A stretch of 64,000 nt of DNA from Grimontia kaedaensis (GTDB lineage: Bacteria > Pseudomonadota > Gammaproteobacteria > Enterobacterales > Vibrionaceae). How positions within the stretch are numbered: position 1 is the first letter of the stretch; every line of letters starts with the position of its first letter. Shown here piece after piece: positions 7,943-16,037 of this stretch. The stretch is from NCBI RefSeq assembly GCF_023746615.1, contig NZ_CP082275.1, forward strand, positions 2,480,001-2,544,000. Direction: 5' to 3'. The position numbers and the translations under genes are program-made. The notes under the pieces were generated by a model, which was not told the origin of the DNA, did not search any database, and worked only from the letters and a program-made list of their open reading frames with translations.

Positions 7943-9187
7943 TTATTTCAGGATGTTGATAACTGGCTCGCTTGGTGACAGCTCTTCAACGCCCCAGTCC
8001 AGACCAATTGATGGCATCAGCTCCAGGAATGGATCTGGGTCCAACTGTTCCATGTTGAATACGCCTTTGCCATTCCACTCGCCTTTGAAGTAAAGCAGCG
8101 CTGCAGTGATGGCAGGAACACCGGTAGTGTAAGCAATCGCTTGGTGTTCAACGTCTTTATAAGCCACTTCGTGGTCAGCATTGTTGTATACAAATACGCT
8201 GCGCTGCTTGCCGTCTTTCTTACCCTGAACCCAGGTACCGATACAGGTTTTACCTGTGTAACCCGGCGCCAGAGATGTAGGATCAGGCAGCAGTGCTTTC
8301 AGTACTTTCAGCGGCTCAACCACAGTGCCGTCTTGCAGCGTAACTGGGTCTGGGCTAAGCAGGCCAATGTCGCGCATACAGTTGAAATAGTTCAGGTAAC
8401 GGTCACCAAAGCCCATCCAGAACTCAATACGTTTAGCGGGAATAAACTCTTTCAGGGAGCGCACTTCGTCATGCGCCATAGAGTACACTTTGTGGCTTCC
8501 GACCAGAGGGAAATCAAATTCCATCATACGGGTGTGACAACCCACTTGCTTCCACTCACCCTCTTCCCAGTAGAAAGAATCGCCTTGGATTTCCAGCATG
8601 TTGGTTTCTGGGTCAAAGTTGGTCGCGAACTTTTTGCCGTGGTCACCGGCATTCACGTCCATCACGTCAATGGTGTCGATCTCGTCGAACAGGTGCTTGT
8701 ACGCGTATGCAGCAAAAACACTCACTACGCCTGGATCGAAGCCCGCACCCAGAATACCTGTGATGCCGGCTTCTTCGAATTTCTCGCGGTAGCCCCACTG
8801 CCAGTCATAAGCTTGTGGCACCTGCTGACCTTCAGAACACAGGTCAACAGCAACAGAGGTATCGAGGTAAGACGTTTTAGTCTGGTAGCACGCTTCCATG
8901 ATGGTCATGTTGACCCATGGAGGACCCGCATTGATAACCAGATCCGGCTTCACTTCATTGATCAGTGCAACCAGCGCTTCCACGTCGTCAGCATCAACCG
9001 CTCGTGATTCCAGCTTGTAGCTGGAATCTTTCTGGTTGTTGCGGCCTTTAATAGATTCAATGATCGCTTCACATTTACCTACAGTGCGGGAAGCAATGGT
9101 GTAGTCGCCAAACACATCGTTGTTTTGCGCTGCTTTGTGCGCAATAACCCAACCAACACCACCTGCACCAATTTGTAAAACTGCCAT
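7943..9187 (-). CDS. carboxynorspermidine synthase (dehydrogenase)
   Basis: Condenses aspartate semialdehyde with 1,3-diaminopropane and reduces the Schiff base with NADPH to carboxynorspermidine. The 414-aa protein belongs to the saccharopine dehydrogenase-like family and begins with a Rossmann motif (VLQIGAGGVGWVIAH), followed by NAGPPWVNMTIMEAC, GILGAGFDPGVVSVF and a C-terminal substrate domain. RBS AAAGGAA is well placed. It is the middle gene of the operon, 46 nt after the Dat-Ddc gene. Length and order match the Vibrio cholerae trio (dat-ddc, casdh, nspC). Confidence 0.94.
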   Translation of the reverse strand: MAVLQIGAGGVGWVIAHKAAQNNDVFGDYTIASRTVGKCEAIIESIKGRNNQKDSSYKLESRAVDADDVEALVALINEVKPDLVINAGPPWVNMTIMEACYQTKTSYLDTSVAVDLCSEGQQVPQAYDWQWGYREKFEEAGITGILGAGFDPGVVSVFAAYAYKHLFDEIDTIDVMDVNAGDHGKKFATNFDPETNMLEIQGDSFYWEEGEWKQVGCHTRMMEFDFPLVGSHKVYSMAHDEVRSLKEFIPAKRIEFWMGFGDRYLNYFNCMRDIGLLSPDPVTLQDGTVVEPLKVLKALLPDPTSLAPGYTGKTCIGTWVQGKKDGKQRSVFVYNNADHEVAYKDVEHQAIAYTTGVPAITAALLYFKGEWNGKGVFNMEQLDPDPFLELMPSIGLDWGVEELSPSEPVINILK

Positions 9188-9233
9188 GTTAAATTCCTTT
9201 CAAAACTACCGGTTCAAATGCCCGGCAAAAAAT

Positions 9234-12137
9234 TCAGAGTGAAGACTGCTTGACGATTTCGCCGCCCAGCGTTTCAAGTTCAGTGAGTAGTTGCTCAAAA
9301 TCTGTCAGTGACAGGCATGGGTTGAGCAGCGTAAATTTCAGCGCAATATCACCATCGACCACGGTTTCTCCGACCACAGCGCGACCCTGTACTAAGGCAT
9401 CCAAACGGATTTGCTTGTTGAGGGCATCCAGGTCCAAAGATTTATTTGAGCCGGTATAACGGAACAACACGGTAGAAAGACAAGGCACAGCCAGCAGCTC
9501 GAAGTCTGGGCGGTGATTCACCATATCCGCAACTTGCTGCGTTTGGTTCAGCAGGTGATCAACCATAGAACCCAGTGCCTGTGGGCCAACGTTTTGCAGC
9601 GTCATCCAAACTTTCAGTGCATCAAAGCGACGTGTAGTAGCGATAGATTTGTCTACCAGATTCGGCAGCACATCTTCTTCACGGTTGAGGTAATCGGCGT
9701 GATGGCGAATAAAGCCAAAGTGCGCTTTATCTTTCAGCAGCACTGCGCCACAGCTGATTGGCTGGAAGAACATTTTGTGGAAATCGACTGTCACGGAGTC
9801 AGCACGTTCAATACCTTCGAGACGGGCGTGGTGACGACTCAGGATCAACGCACCACCATATGCCGCATCTACGTGCATCCAAAGACCGTGTTTTTCAGCC
9901 AGATCCGCCACATCATCCAGATCATCGATAGATCCGTTATCCGTGGTACCCGCGGTGCCAGTGATCACAAACGGGATCAGGCCTTCAGCTTTCAGAGATG
10001 TCACCGCTTCTTCTGCTGATTCGATGCTGATGGTGCCATCGGTGTAGGTATCGACGCAGACGACTGCATTTTCACCCAGACCCAGCAATGACGCTGATTT
10101 CTGCATAGTGAAGTGGGAGTTCTTCGAGCAAATCACGCGAAGCTTGTCGGCGTATTCCGGCAAGCCATCTTTCTGCACATCATGACCGCTGGTTTGCTTG
10201 ATGATGTGGTCGCGCGCCATCAGCAGACCCATCAGGTTGCTTTGGGTACCACCGCTGGTGAAAACACCGTCTGATTGCTCATCAAAGCCAAAACGCTTGC
10301 AAAGCCAGTCAGTCACTTCTTGCTCTACGAAGGTCGCTGCACTTGCCTGATCCCAAGAGTCCATAGACTGGTTCAGCGCAGTGATAAAGGCTTCTGCAGC
10401 CACAGCAGGCAGCATTGGCGGTGTATGTAAGTGCGCGATGCAATGAGGATGCTGAACAATGATGGAATTCTTACCGATCAAGTCCGTCGTCTCATCAATC
10501 ACATCCGTCAGCGACTGAGGGTTTTCGCCCAATTGCGCGCGGCGGATCTGAGATTGCAGCACCATAGGGTCGAGGCCACTGTATGGTGAGTCTGTGGTTT
10601 CAAACAGTTTCTTCAATGCCAAGGTGCTTTGATTCATTGCAGATTCAAAGCCATCAGCGCCGTTTTTACCGACATGAATGAAATGCTCGCGCCAGCTTTG
10701 CTGGATGCTGTCCATTGGCTGCGAAACAGGTTTTGGTTCAACCAGCGAGTCAATCGCCTCTTCCAATGCTTTCAGCGCGAAGTCGATTTGCTCAAAAGTG
10801 ATGATGATTGGCGGCAGGAAGCGCAGTACTGAACCGTCGCGTCCGCCTTTTTCGATGATTAATCCGCGCTCAAGCGCCGCTCGCTGAATGGCAACAGTCA
10901 GTTCCGGGGCTGATTGAGGTTCACCAAATTTATTCTTGGCGCCTTCTGGGTCGCAGATTTCCACACCCAGCATCAAACCCTTGCCGCGCACTTCAGCGAT
11001 ACAAGTCGTTTTCTCAGCAATTTTCTCAAGACCACGGCGAAGGTATTCACCCGAAACCGCAGCTTGGTTTGCCAAGTTGTCACGACGGATGATTTCCATC
11101 GCTTTCGCACCAGATACCATCGCAAGTTGGTTACCGCGGAAAGTACCAGTGTGTTCACCTGGACGCCAGGTGTCGATTTCTTTGTCGAACACCAACAGCG
11201 ACATTGGCAAACCGCCACCGACTGCTTTAGAAAGGCAAAGAATGTCTGGGGTGATGCCTGAATCTTCAAACGCAAAGTGGGAGCCAGTTTTACCGATACC
11301 ACATTGGATTTCATCGAAAATCAGCAGAATGCCATGCTCTTGGGTAATACGGCGCAGTTCTTTCAACCAGAACGCTGGCGCGGGGATGACTCCACCCTCG
11401 CCTTGCACTGGCTCAACGATAATGGCAGCAGGTTTCTGCACACCACTTTCGTCATCAGCCAGCATACGTTCAATGTAACGCAAGCCCTGACGCGCGCCTT
11501 GTTCGCCATGAAGGCCATATGGGCAGCGCAGATCGTATGGGAAAGGCAGGAAATGAACATCTGCCATCAAACCTTGACGACGTGCTTTGGTACCAAGGTT
11601 ACCCATCAGCGCCATGGTACCGTTGGTCATGCCATGGTAAGCACCATGGAACGCGGCAATAGTGTTACGGCCAGTGGTTTGTTTGGCGAGTTTAATTGCC
11701 GCTTCAACGGCGTCAGCACCCGAAGGACCACAGAACTGGACCTTCGCGTTTTCAGCAAAGTCTTGCGGAAGAAACGCCATCAGCTCACGGATGAATGCAT
11801 CTTTCGCTGGCGTCGTAATATCCAGCGTTTGATAGGGAATGCCAGCGTGAAGCTGTTCAATCAAAGCCTGATTGATTTCAGGATGGTTGTAGCCAAGTGC
11901 CAGAGTCCCCGCGCCTGCGAGGCAGTCCAGATAAATCTGACCGCGGCTGTCTTCGACCAGTGCACCATTCGCTTTTGCAATGGCAACCGGCAAGCGGCGA
12001 GGATAAGAACGAACCTCAGATTCGTAATGCTCCTGACTCAGTAGCAGTTCGTCTGGTGTCAGGTCGTGAAGGCCTTGTAAAACCGGGACAGGGCTCGTCG
12101 CCAGCTTGTCCTGTGTTTCGTTAGGAAAGTTAATCAT
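9234..12137 (-). CDS. fused diaminobutyrate aminotransferase / diaminobutyrate decarboxylase
   Basis: Supplies 1,3-diaminopropane for norspermidine. The N-terminal half (about 1-470) is a class III aminotransferase making 2,4-diaminobutyrate from aspartate semialdehyde (GPSGADAVEAAIKLAK, FDEIQCGIGKTG, PLP lysine in LCLSKAVGGGLP). The C-terminal half (about 500-967) is a group II PLP decarboxylase (HVDAAYGGAL, PLP lysine in SVTVDFHKMFFQP). I place the start at 12137 (MINFPNETQ, GGAAG upstream) rather than 66 nt further up, because the extra 22 residues look unlike the family. Such fusions are known in Vibrio. It is first in the operon and preceded by a long region without genes. Confidence 0.94.
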   Translation of the reverse strand: MINFPNETQDKLATSPVPVLQGLHDLTPDELLLSQEHYESEVRSYPRRLPVAIAKANGALVEDSRGQIYLDCLAGAGTLALGYNHPEINQALIEQLHAGIPYQTLDITTPAKDAFIRELMAFLPQDFAENAKVQFCGPSGADAVEAAIKLAKQTTGRNTIAAFHGAYHGMTNGTMALMGNLGTKARRQGLMADVHFLPFPYDLRCPYGLHGEQGARQGLRYIERMLADDESGVQKPAAIIVEPVQGEGGVIPAPAFWLKELRRITQEHGILLIFDEIQCGIGKTGSHFAFEDSGITPDILCLSKAVGGGLPMSLLVFDKEIDTWRPGEHTGTFRGNQLAMVSGAKAMEIIRRDNLANQAAVSGEYLRRGLEKIAEKTTCIAEVRGKGLMLGVEICDPEGAKNKFGEPQSAPELTVAIQRAALERGLIIEKGGRDGSVLRFLPPIIITFEQIDFALKALEEAIDSLVEPKPVSQPMDSIQQSWREHFIHVGKNGADGFESAMNQSTLALKKLFETTDSPYSGLDPMVLQSQIRRAQLGENPQSLTDVIDETTDLIGKNSIIVQHPHCIAHLHTPPMLPAVAAEAFITALNQSMDSWDQASAATFVEQEVTDWLCKRFGFDEQSDGVFTSGGTQSNLMGLLMARDHIIKQTSGHDVQKDGLPEYADKLRVICSKNSHFTMQKSASLLGLGENAVVCVDTYTDGTISIESAEEAVTSLKAEGLIPFVITGTAGTTDNGSIDDLDDVADLAEKHGLWMHVDAAYGGALILSRHHARLEGIERADSVTVDFHKMFFQPISCGAVLLKDKAHFGFIRHHADYLNREEDVLPNLVDKSIATTRRFDALKVWMTLQNVGPQALGSMVDHLLNQTQQVADMVNHRPDFELLAVPCLSTVLFRYTGSNKSLDLDALNKQIRLDALVQGRAVVGETVVDGDIALKFTLLNPCLSLTDFEQLLTELETLGGEIVKQSSL

Positions 12138-13049
12138 TGTTGTTGATCTTCCATGTTCACCACCCTCGCTCTGCAGAATTTGCGTGTAGCAGTCCCTTCG
12201 CACAAATCTTGTGTTAAGAGGAATTCAGCAGATGAGTCGTGGAGCACACCCCCGAAAGTTCGGGAAATACCCGCAGAATCACGTCATGCGATATCGGCGG
12301 AAACCATAGTGTGTTCGAGCGCGCTAAAACAAAGACGGCAAAGCATCACGATCGAGTCGTGGGGGAACAGCTTTTAAACGTTTGGAAAGCGTCTCTTTTG
12401 ATCGGGTGTATCAAGGCTCAGTAATAATACTGCAATTTGGTAAAACGAAGCTGAAGTGGAGGTAATACTTAATCACTGTTGGGTTCCTCAATATGCCCCG
12501 ACTTCGTTGAAGCCAGACAGCTCTATTAATGCCCTTCTACTAGGAAACCATTTCCTAGTACCTACGGTGCGACGACAACTTCTTCAACATTGCGCCGCGT
12601 GTGTCTCGAAAAGCTCTATGTTCGAGATTGTCGCGAAAGGTAACATAGCCACTTTTTTGAACTCAAGCGTTTTTTTCCATTCAGTTAAAATTCGATTAAT
12701 TCGGTTACATCTGTTACCAATTATGGCTATTCAGCCTTACCGAGGTAGTCTAGAAAGCTATTCACCTCCGCTGTGCTGGCAACTGGCAAAACATGGAGGA
12801 AAGCAATCTCGATGCTGACGCTAATTAGAAACTTTTCGGGGATGCCATTCTTTTAGGAGAGATAATCCAGATATCGGCTTTTGTGTCATTCTGCCCAACG
12901 CCATGAGTCCTCTTATTCACGTACAAGATGACGACATCAATCTCAGGTCAAAGTCATCAGACTTACAATACTTTGCGCCTACTACGCTAATGGCCTAAGC
13001 TAGCTAACTGTGTGGGTAAGTGACTGTTATTAAAACGTTAGGTATCTAA
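12138..13049. other. gene-poor gap before the Dat-Ddc gene
   Basis: About 0.9 kb holding the divergent promoters of the norspermidine operon and the DUF2238 gene. No convincing coding frame: the longest + frame (12456-12818) has no RBS, no recognisable domain and odd composition. It contains a perfect palindrome at 12539-12559 and smaller inverted repeats at about 12251 (CCCGAA/TTCGGG) and 12604-12626 (TCTCGAA/TTCGAGA). A degenerate gene or a long regulated leader are both possible. Confidence 0.4.
12539..12559. repeat. perfect 9-bp palindrome
   Basis: ACTAGGAAA and TTTCCTAGT are exact inverted copies around CCA. No U-tract follows, so it is not a terminator. It may be a protein-binding site in the gap between the norspermidine operon and the DUF2238 gene. 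Confidence 0.45.
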
Positions 13050-13679
13050 ATGAACAAAGCAAACTCAACAATCTGGCTCGCTATCTTCTTTGCTGTTTTT
13101 ATTTGGTCAGCAATCAACCCAAAAGATCAGTTCACCTGGTTCCTTGAAGTAGCGCCAGCACTTATTGCACTTATCGCTCTAGCGATGACCCGAAAGTCTT
13201 TTCCGCTCACCCAAATCACTTACTTCTTTATTCTGGTTCATTGCGTGATTTTGATGGTTGGTGGGCATTACACATACGCAGAAGTCCCCCTGTTTGATTA
13301 CATCAAAGAGATAACTAATACCGCACGCAATAACTACGACAAAGTAGGTCACTTTGCGCAGGGGTTTATTCCTGCCTTGGTGGCTCGCGAAATACTGATT
13401 CGAAACTCTGTTATACCCTCACCACGCTGGCGCAATTTCTTTATCGTATCGTTCTGTTTGGCTTTCAGTGCGTTCTATGAGCTGATCGAGTGGTGGGTTG
13501 CCATTATGTCTGGAGAGTCTGCTGAAGCTTTCCTTGGCACTCAGGGCTACATTTGGGACACGCAATCCGATATGTTCCTGGCAATGATTGGTGCGATCAC
13601 ATCGCTTGTTCTATTGGGCAAGATACATGACAAACAACTCGCGAAGCTTAACACGCGTGAGCCCATCAGCCGTCAGTGA
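13050..13679 (+). CDS. DUF2238 (YjdF-like) integral membrane protein
   Basis: A 209-aa inner-membrane protein with about six hydrophobic segments (near 8-25, 28-45, 51-70, 110-130, 135-155 and 180-198). It has the family motifs YDKVGHFAQGFIPALVARE (about 95-113), AFSAFYELIEWW and GTQGYIWDTQSDMFLAMIGA. The conserved His, Glu and Asp near the membrane faces are typical of DUF2238; the biochemical role of the family is not known. The RBS is weak (TTAGG). It stands alone between a large gap and the tRNA operon. Confidence 0.85.
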   Translation: MNKANSTIWLAIFFAVFIWSAINPKDQFTWFLEVAPALIALIALAMTRKSFPLTQITYFFILVHCVILMVGGHYTYAEVPLFDYIKEITNTARNNYDKVGHFAQGFIPALVAREILIRNSVIPSPRWRNFFIVSFCLAFSAFYELIEWWVAIMSGESAEAFLGTQGYIWDTQSDMFLAMIGAITSLVLLGKIHDKQLAKLNTREPISRQ

Positions 13680-13758
13680 CCGGGAAGTAGGTGGCAACTG
13701 CGAGTGAAAATCGGAGCTAGCCCCCTTCACTTTCACGCCGAGAAATGACCAAAAGAAA

Positions 13759-13788
13759 AAGGCCTACAAGCTTATGCTTGTAGGCCTT
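13759..13788 (-). terminator. terminator of the tRNA operon
   Basis: Perfect 13-bp stem (AAGGCCTACAAGC, loop of 4, complement). On the minus strand it is followed by TTTCTTTT, 9 nt beyond the 3' CCA of tRNA-Leu. The + strand side is A/T rich and may also stop DUF2238 transcription. Confidence 0.8.
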
Positions 13789-13796
13789 AATTTAAA

Positions 13797-13883
13797 TGGT
13801 GCCCCGGGCCGGACTTGAACCGGCACAACGCGAACGTCGAGGGATTTTAAATCCCTTGTGTCTACCAATTCCACCACCAGGGC
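13797..13883 (-). tRNA. tRNA-Leu (UAA)
   Basis: 87-nt class II tRNA. The acceptor GCCCTGG pairs with CCGGGGC, the anticodon stem AGGGA/TCCCT encloses TTTAAAA with anticodon TAA, there is a long variable arm, the T-loop is GGTTCAAGT, and the CCA is encoded. Last gene of the tRNA operon. Confidence 0.96.
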
Positions 13884-13928
13884 ACGCAATCCTGTGATTG
13901 CGATGATAGGCACCATCTGCAAATAATT

Positions 13929-13991
13929 TGGAGCGAAACACGAGGTTCCCGATCTTCAAGGCTTAGGCGTGACCTCAACCTTGGCAAGGTT
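13929..13991 (-). pseudogene. tRNA-Gly (GCC) relic
   Basis: The 3' acceptor side, first half of the T arm and the whole anticodon arm of the neighbouring tRNA-Gly genes are recognisable (CTTGGCAAGG and the TGGAGCGA end). The T-loop is replaced by about 20 unrelated bases and the D arm and 5' acceptor strand are missing. It cannot fold as a tRNA. It looks like a decayed third copy between the intact tRNA-Gly and tRNA-Leu. Confidence 0.75.
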
Positions 13992-14031
13992 CCTTGCATA
14001 TCACACTTCCGATGAATCGAAAGTCAAAATT

Positions 14032-14107
14032 TGGAGCGACACACGAGGTTCGAACTCGTGACCTCAACCTTGGCAAGGTTGCGCTCTACCAGCTGAGCTA
14101 GTGTCGC
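14032..14107 (-). tRNA. tRNA-Gly (GCC), copy 1
   Basis: 76 nt with encoded CCA. Acceptor GCGACAC/GTGTCGC, anticodon loop TTGCCAA in a CAACC/GGTTG stem, and a standard T-loop. Identical to the copy at 14252-14327. Confidence 0.96.
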
Positions 14108-14110
14108 AAT

Positions 14111-14187
<77 letters not shown>

Positions 14188-14251
14188 TCCGTATCTCATT
14201 GTTCTCGCACAATGACAGCGATTCCCATTTTCTAATCTCTTTAAAAGAGAT

Positions 14252-14327
14252 TGGAGCGACACACGAGGTTCGAACTCGTGACCTCAACCTTGGCAAGGTT
14301 GCGCTCTACCAGCTGAGCTAGTGTCGC
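14252..14327 (-). tRNA. tRNA-Gly (GCC), copy 2
   Basis: Identical in sequence to copy 1 over 76 nt, including CCA. It sits between tRNA-Cys and tRNA-fMet in the operon. Confidence 0.96.
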
Positions 14328-14331
14328 ATCA

Positions 14332-14405
14332 TGGAGGCGCGTCCCGGAGTCGAACCGAGGTCCACGGATTTGCAATCCGCTGCATAGCCACTCTGCCAAC
14401 GCGCC
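14332..14405 (-). tRNA. tRNA-Cys (GCA)
   Basis: 74 nt, acceptor GGCGCGT/ACGCGCC, anticodon loop TTGCAAA with GCA, CCA encoded. First gene of the operon. The Cys-Gly-Leu content recalls the E. coli glyW-cysT-leuZ operon, here expanded. Confidence 0.96.
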
Positions 14406-14455
14406 TTCGTTTGTCCCGCTTCAGTAAGTTGCCTTCCTCTGCGGTACGGATTGGC

Positions 14456-14483
14456 ATTCTACATAAGTTTTTTGGGCTGTCAC
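14456..14483 (-). promoter_or_regulatory. tRNA operon promoter
   Basis: GTGACA (14478-14483) and TAGAAT (14456-14461) on the minus strand with a 16-nt spacer, followed by a C-rich discriminator as usual for stringently controlled tRNA promoters. Confidence 0.55.
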
Positions 14484-14631
14484 GCACTAATTTCGGCGTT
14501 TTGGTTTGTTTGCTTCTTTATCGAGCAAATCTGATAAATATCAGCCACATTGATCAAAGTTTTAGCAAAAATCTCTGGCATTTTTCATCGCAGCCCTTAT
14601 GTGGCGCGGCCTGCAAACGCTCAAAACAAAA

Positions 14632-14654
14632 AGCCAGCGAATAATTCGCTGGCT
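14632..14654 (-). terminator. terminator of fabV
   Basis: AGCCAGCGAA / TTCGCTGGCT stem followed by TTTTTG on the minus strand, 28 nt past the fabV stop. Confidence 0.8.
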
Positions 14655-14681
14655 TCAGTTTCACTATTTCAGCTGTCTGAA

Positions 14682-15884
14682 TTAGATAGCTTTAACGTCA
14701 AAATCCACTTCTGGGTTAACGTCTGCGTCGTAATCCACGCCTTCAACACCAAAGCCGAACAGTTTCAGGAATTCTTCTTTGTATTCCACGTAGTCTGTCA
14801 GCTCTTTCAGGTTCTCTGAAGTGATTTGTGGCCACAGATCACGGCAGTGTTGCTGGATGTCGTCACGCAGTTCCCAGTCATCCAGACGCAGACGGTTTTT
14901 ATCGTCTACTTCTGCTGCTGAACCATCAGCTTTGTATAGGCGCTGACTGAACATGCGGTAGATTTGCTCCATACAGCCTTCGTGAACGCCTTCAGCGCGC
15001 ATTTTCTTGAACACCATAGCGATGTACAAAGGCATCACTGGAATCGCTGAGCTCGCTTGAGTCACAACCGATTTCAGTACGGCTACGTTTGCAGTACCGC
15101 CTGTCGCTGACAGTTTGTCATTTAGAGCCGCAGAGGCACGGTCCAAGTCCATCTTCGCACGGCCCAATGCGCCGTCCCAGTAAATTGGCCAAGTCAGCTC
15201 AGTACCGATGTAGCTGTATGCCACGGTCTTACAACCGTCAGCCAGCACACCTGCGTCAGACAGTGCTTGAATCCAGAGTTCCCAATCTTCTCCGCCCATC
15301 ACGGTAACCGTGTCTGTAATTTCCTGCTCAGTTGCAGGTTCAACACTGGCTTCGATAATTTGGTCTTTGTTGGTGTCTACTGCTGTAGAAGTGTAAACAT
15401 CACCGATTGGCTTCAGTGATGAACGAACCACTTCACCTGTTTTTGGCAGTTTACGAACTGGAGAAGCCAGTGAGTAAACCACCATATCAATCTGACCAAG
15501 ATCTTCTTTAATCAGCTCGATCGCTTTCTTTTTCGCTTCATCAGAGAATGCATCGCCGTTCAGGCTCTTCGAGTAAAGACCTTCTTCCTTGGCGAATTTG
15601 TCGAATGCCGCAGAGTTGTACCAACCCGCTGTGCCCGCCTTTTTCTCCGTGCCTGGCTTTTCGAAGAACACACCGATGGTCGCTGCACCGCCGCCAAACG
15701 CAGCAGCAATGCGCGATGACAGGCCATAGCCGCTAGATGAACCTACTACCAGTACACGTTTTGGTGCATTGGCAATAGGGCCTTGGGCTTTGGTGTATTC
15801 GATTTGCTCTTTTACGTTAGCTTCACATCCTTTTGGATGGGTAGTCGTACAGATAAATCCGCGAATTTTCGGTTTGATGATCAT
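14682..15884 (-). CDS. fabV: trans-2-enoyl-ACP reductase FabV
   Basis: NADH-dependent enoyl-ACP reductase of fatty acid elongation, the FabV class first described in Vibrio cholerae and insensitive to triclosan. I start at MIIKPKIRGFICTTTHPKGC (AAGGAAGG just upstream), giving 400 aa, the family length. A longer reading adds 24 atypical residues. Visible motifs: the Rossmann loop VVGSSSGYGLSSRIAAAFG and the FabV-specific Tyr-(8 residues)-Lys catalytic pair in YWDGALGRAK. It is downstream of fadE but separated from it by a bidirectional terminator, so it is probably transcribed on its own. Confidence 0.96.
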   Translation of the reverse strand: MIIKPKIRGFICTTTHPKGCEANVKEQIEYTKAQGPIANAPKRVLVVGSSSGYGLSSRIAAAFGGGAATIGVFFEKPGTEKKAGTAGWYNSAAFDKFAKEEGLYSKSLNGDAFSDEAKKKAIELIKEDLGQIDMVVYSLASPVRKLPKTGEVVRSSLKPIGDVYTSTAVDTNKDQIIEASVEPATEQEITDTVTVMGGEDWELWIQALSDAGVLADGCKTVAYSYIGTELTWPIYWDGALGRAKMDLDRASAALNDKLSATGGTANVAVLKSVVTQASSAIPVMPLYIAMVFKKMRAEGVHEGCMEQIYRMFSQRLYKADGSAAEVDDKNRLRLDDWELRDDIQQHCRDLWPQITSENLKELTDYVEYKEEFLKLFGFGVEGVDYDADVNPEVDFDVKAI

Positions 15885-15994
15885 ATTCAACCTTCCTTTC
15901 AAAGTTGGGCTTAGGATAAATACTTCATCTTGTTTTGGCACTTGTTTTTGTCGCAAAACCCCGATTTCGGGTAGTGGTTGGAGGTGTTAGCAAG

Positions 15995-16022
15995 AAAAAA
16001 CGCCGCAGTTGCGGCGTTTTTG
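15995..16022. terminator. bidirectional terminator between fadE and fabV
   Basis: AAAACGCCGC / GCGGCGTTTT around a 4-nt loop, with A-run and T-run on both sides. It follows the fadE stop by about 16 nt. Confidence 0.85.
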
Positions 16023-16037
16023 AGAACAAATCTGCTG

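Noticed and set aside
12456..12818. 120-codon + frame in the gap upstream of dat-ddc
   Set aside because: No ribosome binding site, no domain, uneven composition rich in Cys and Ser, and it runs through the inverted repeats. More likely chance.
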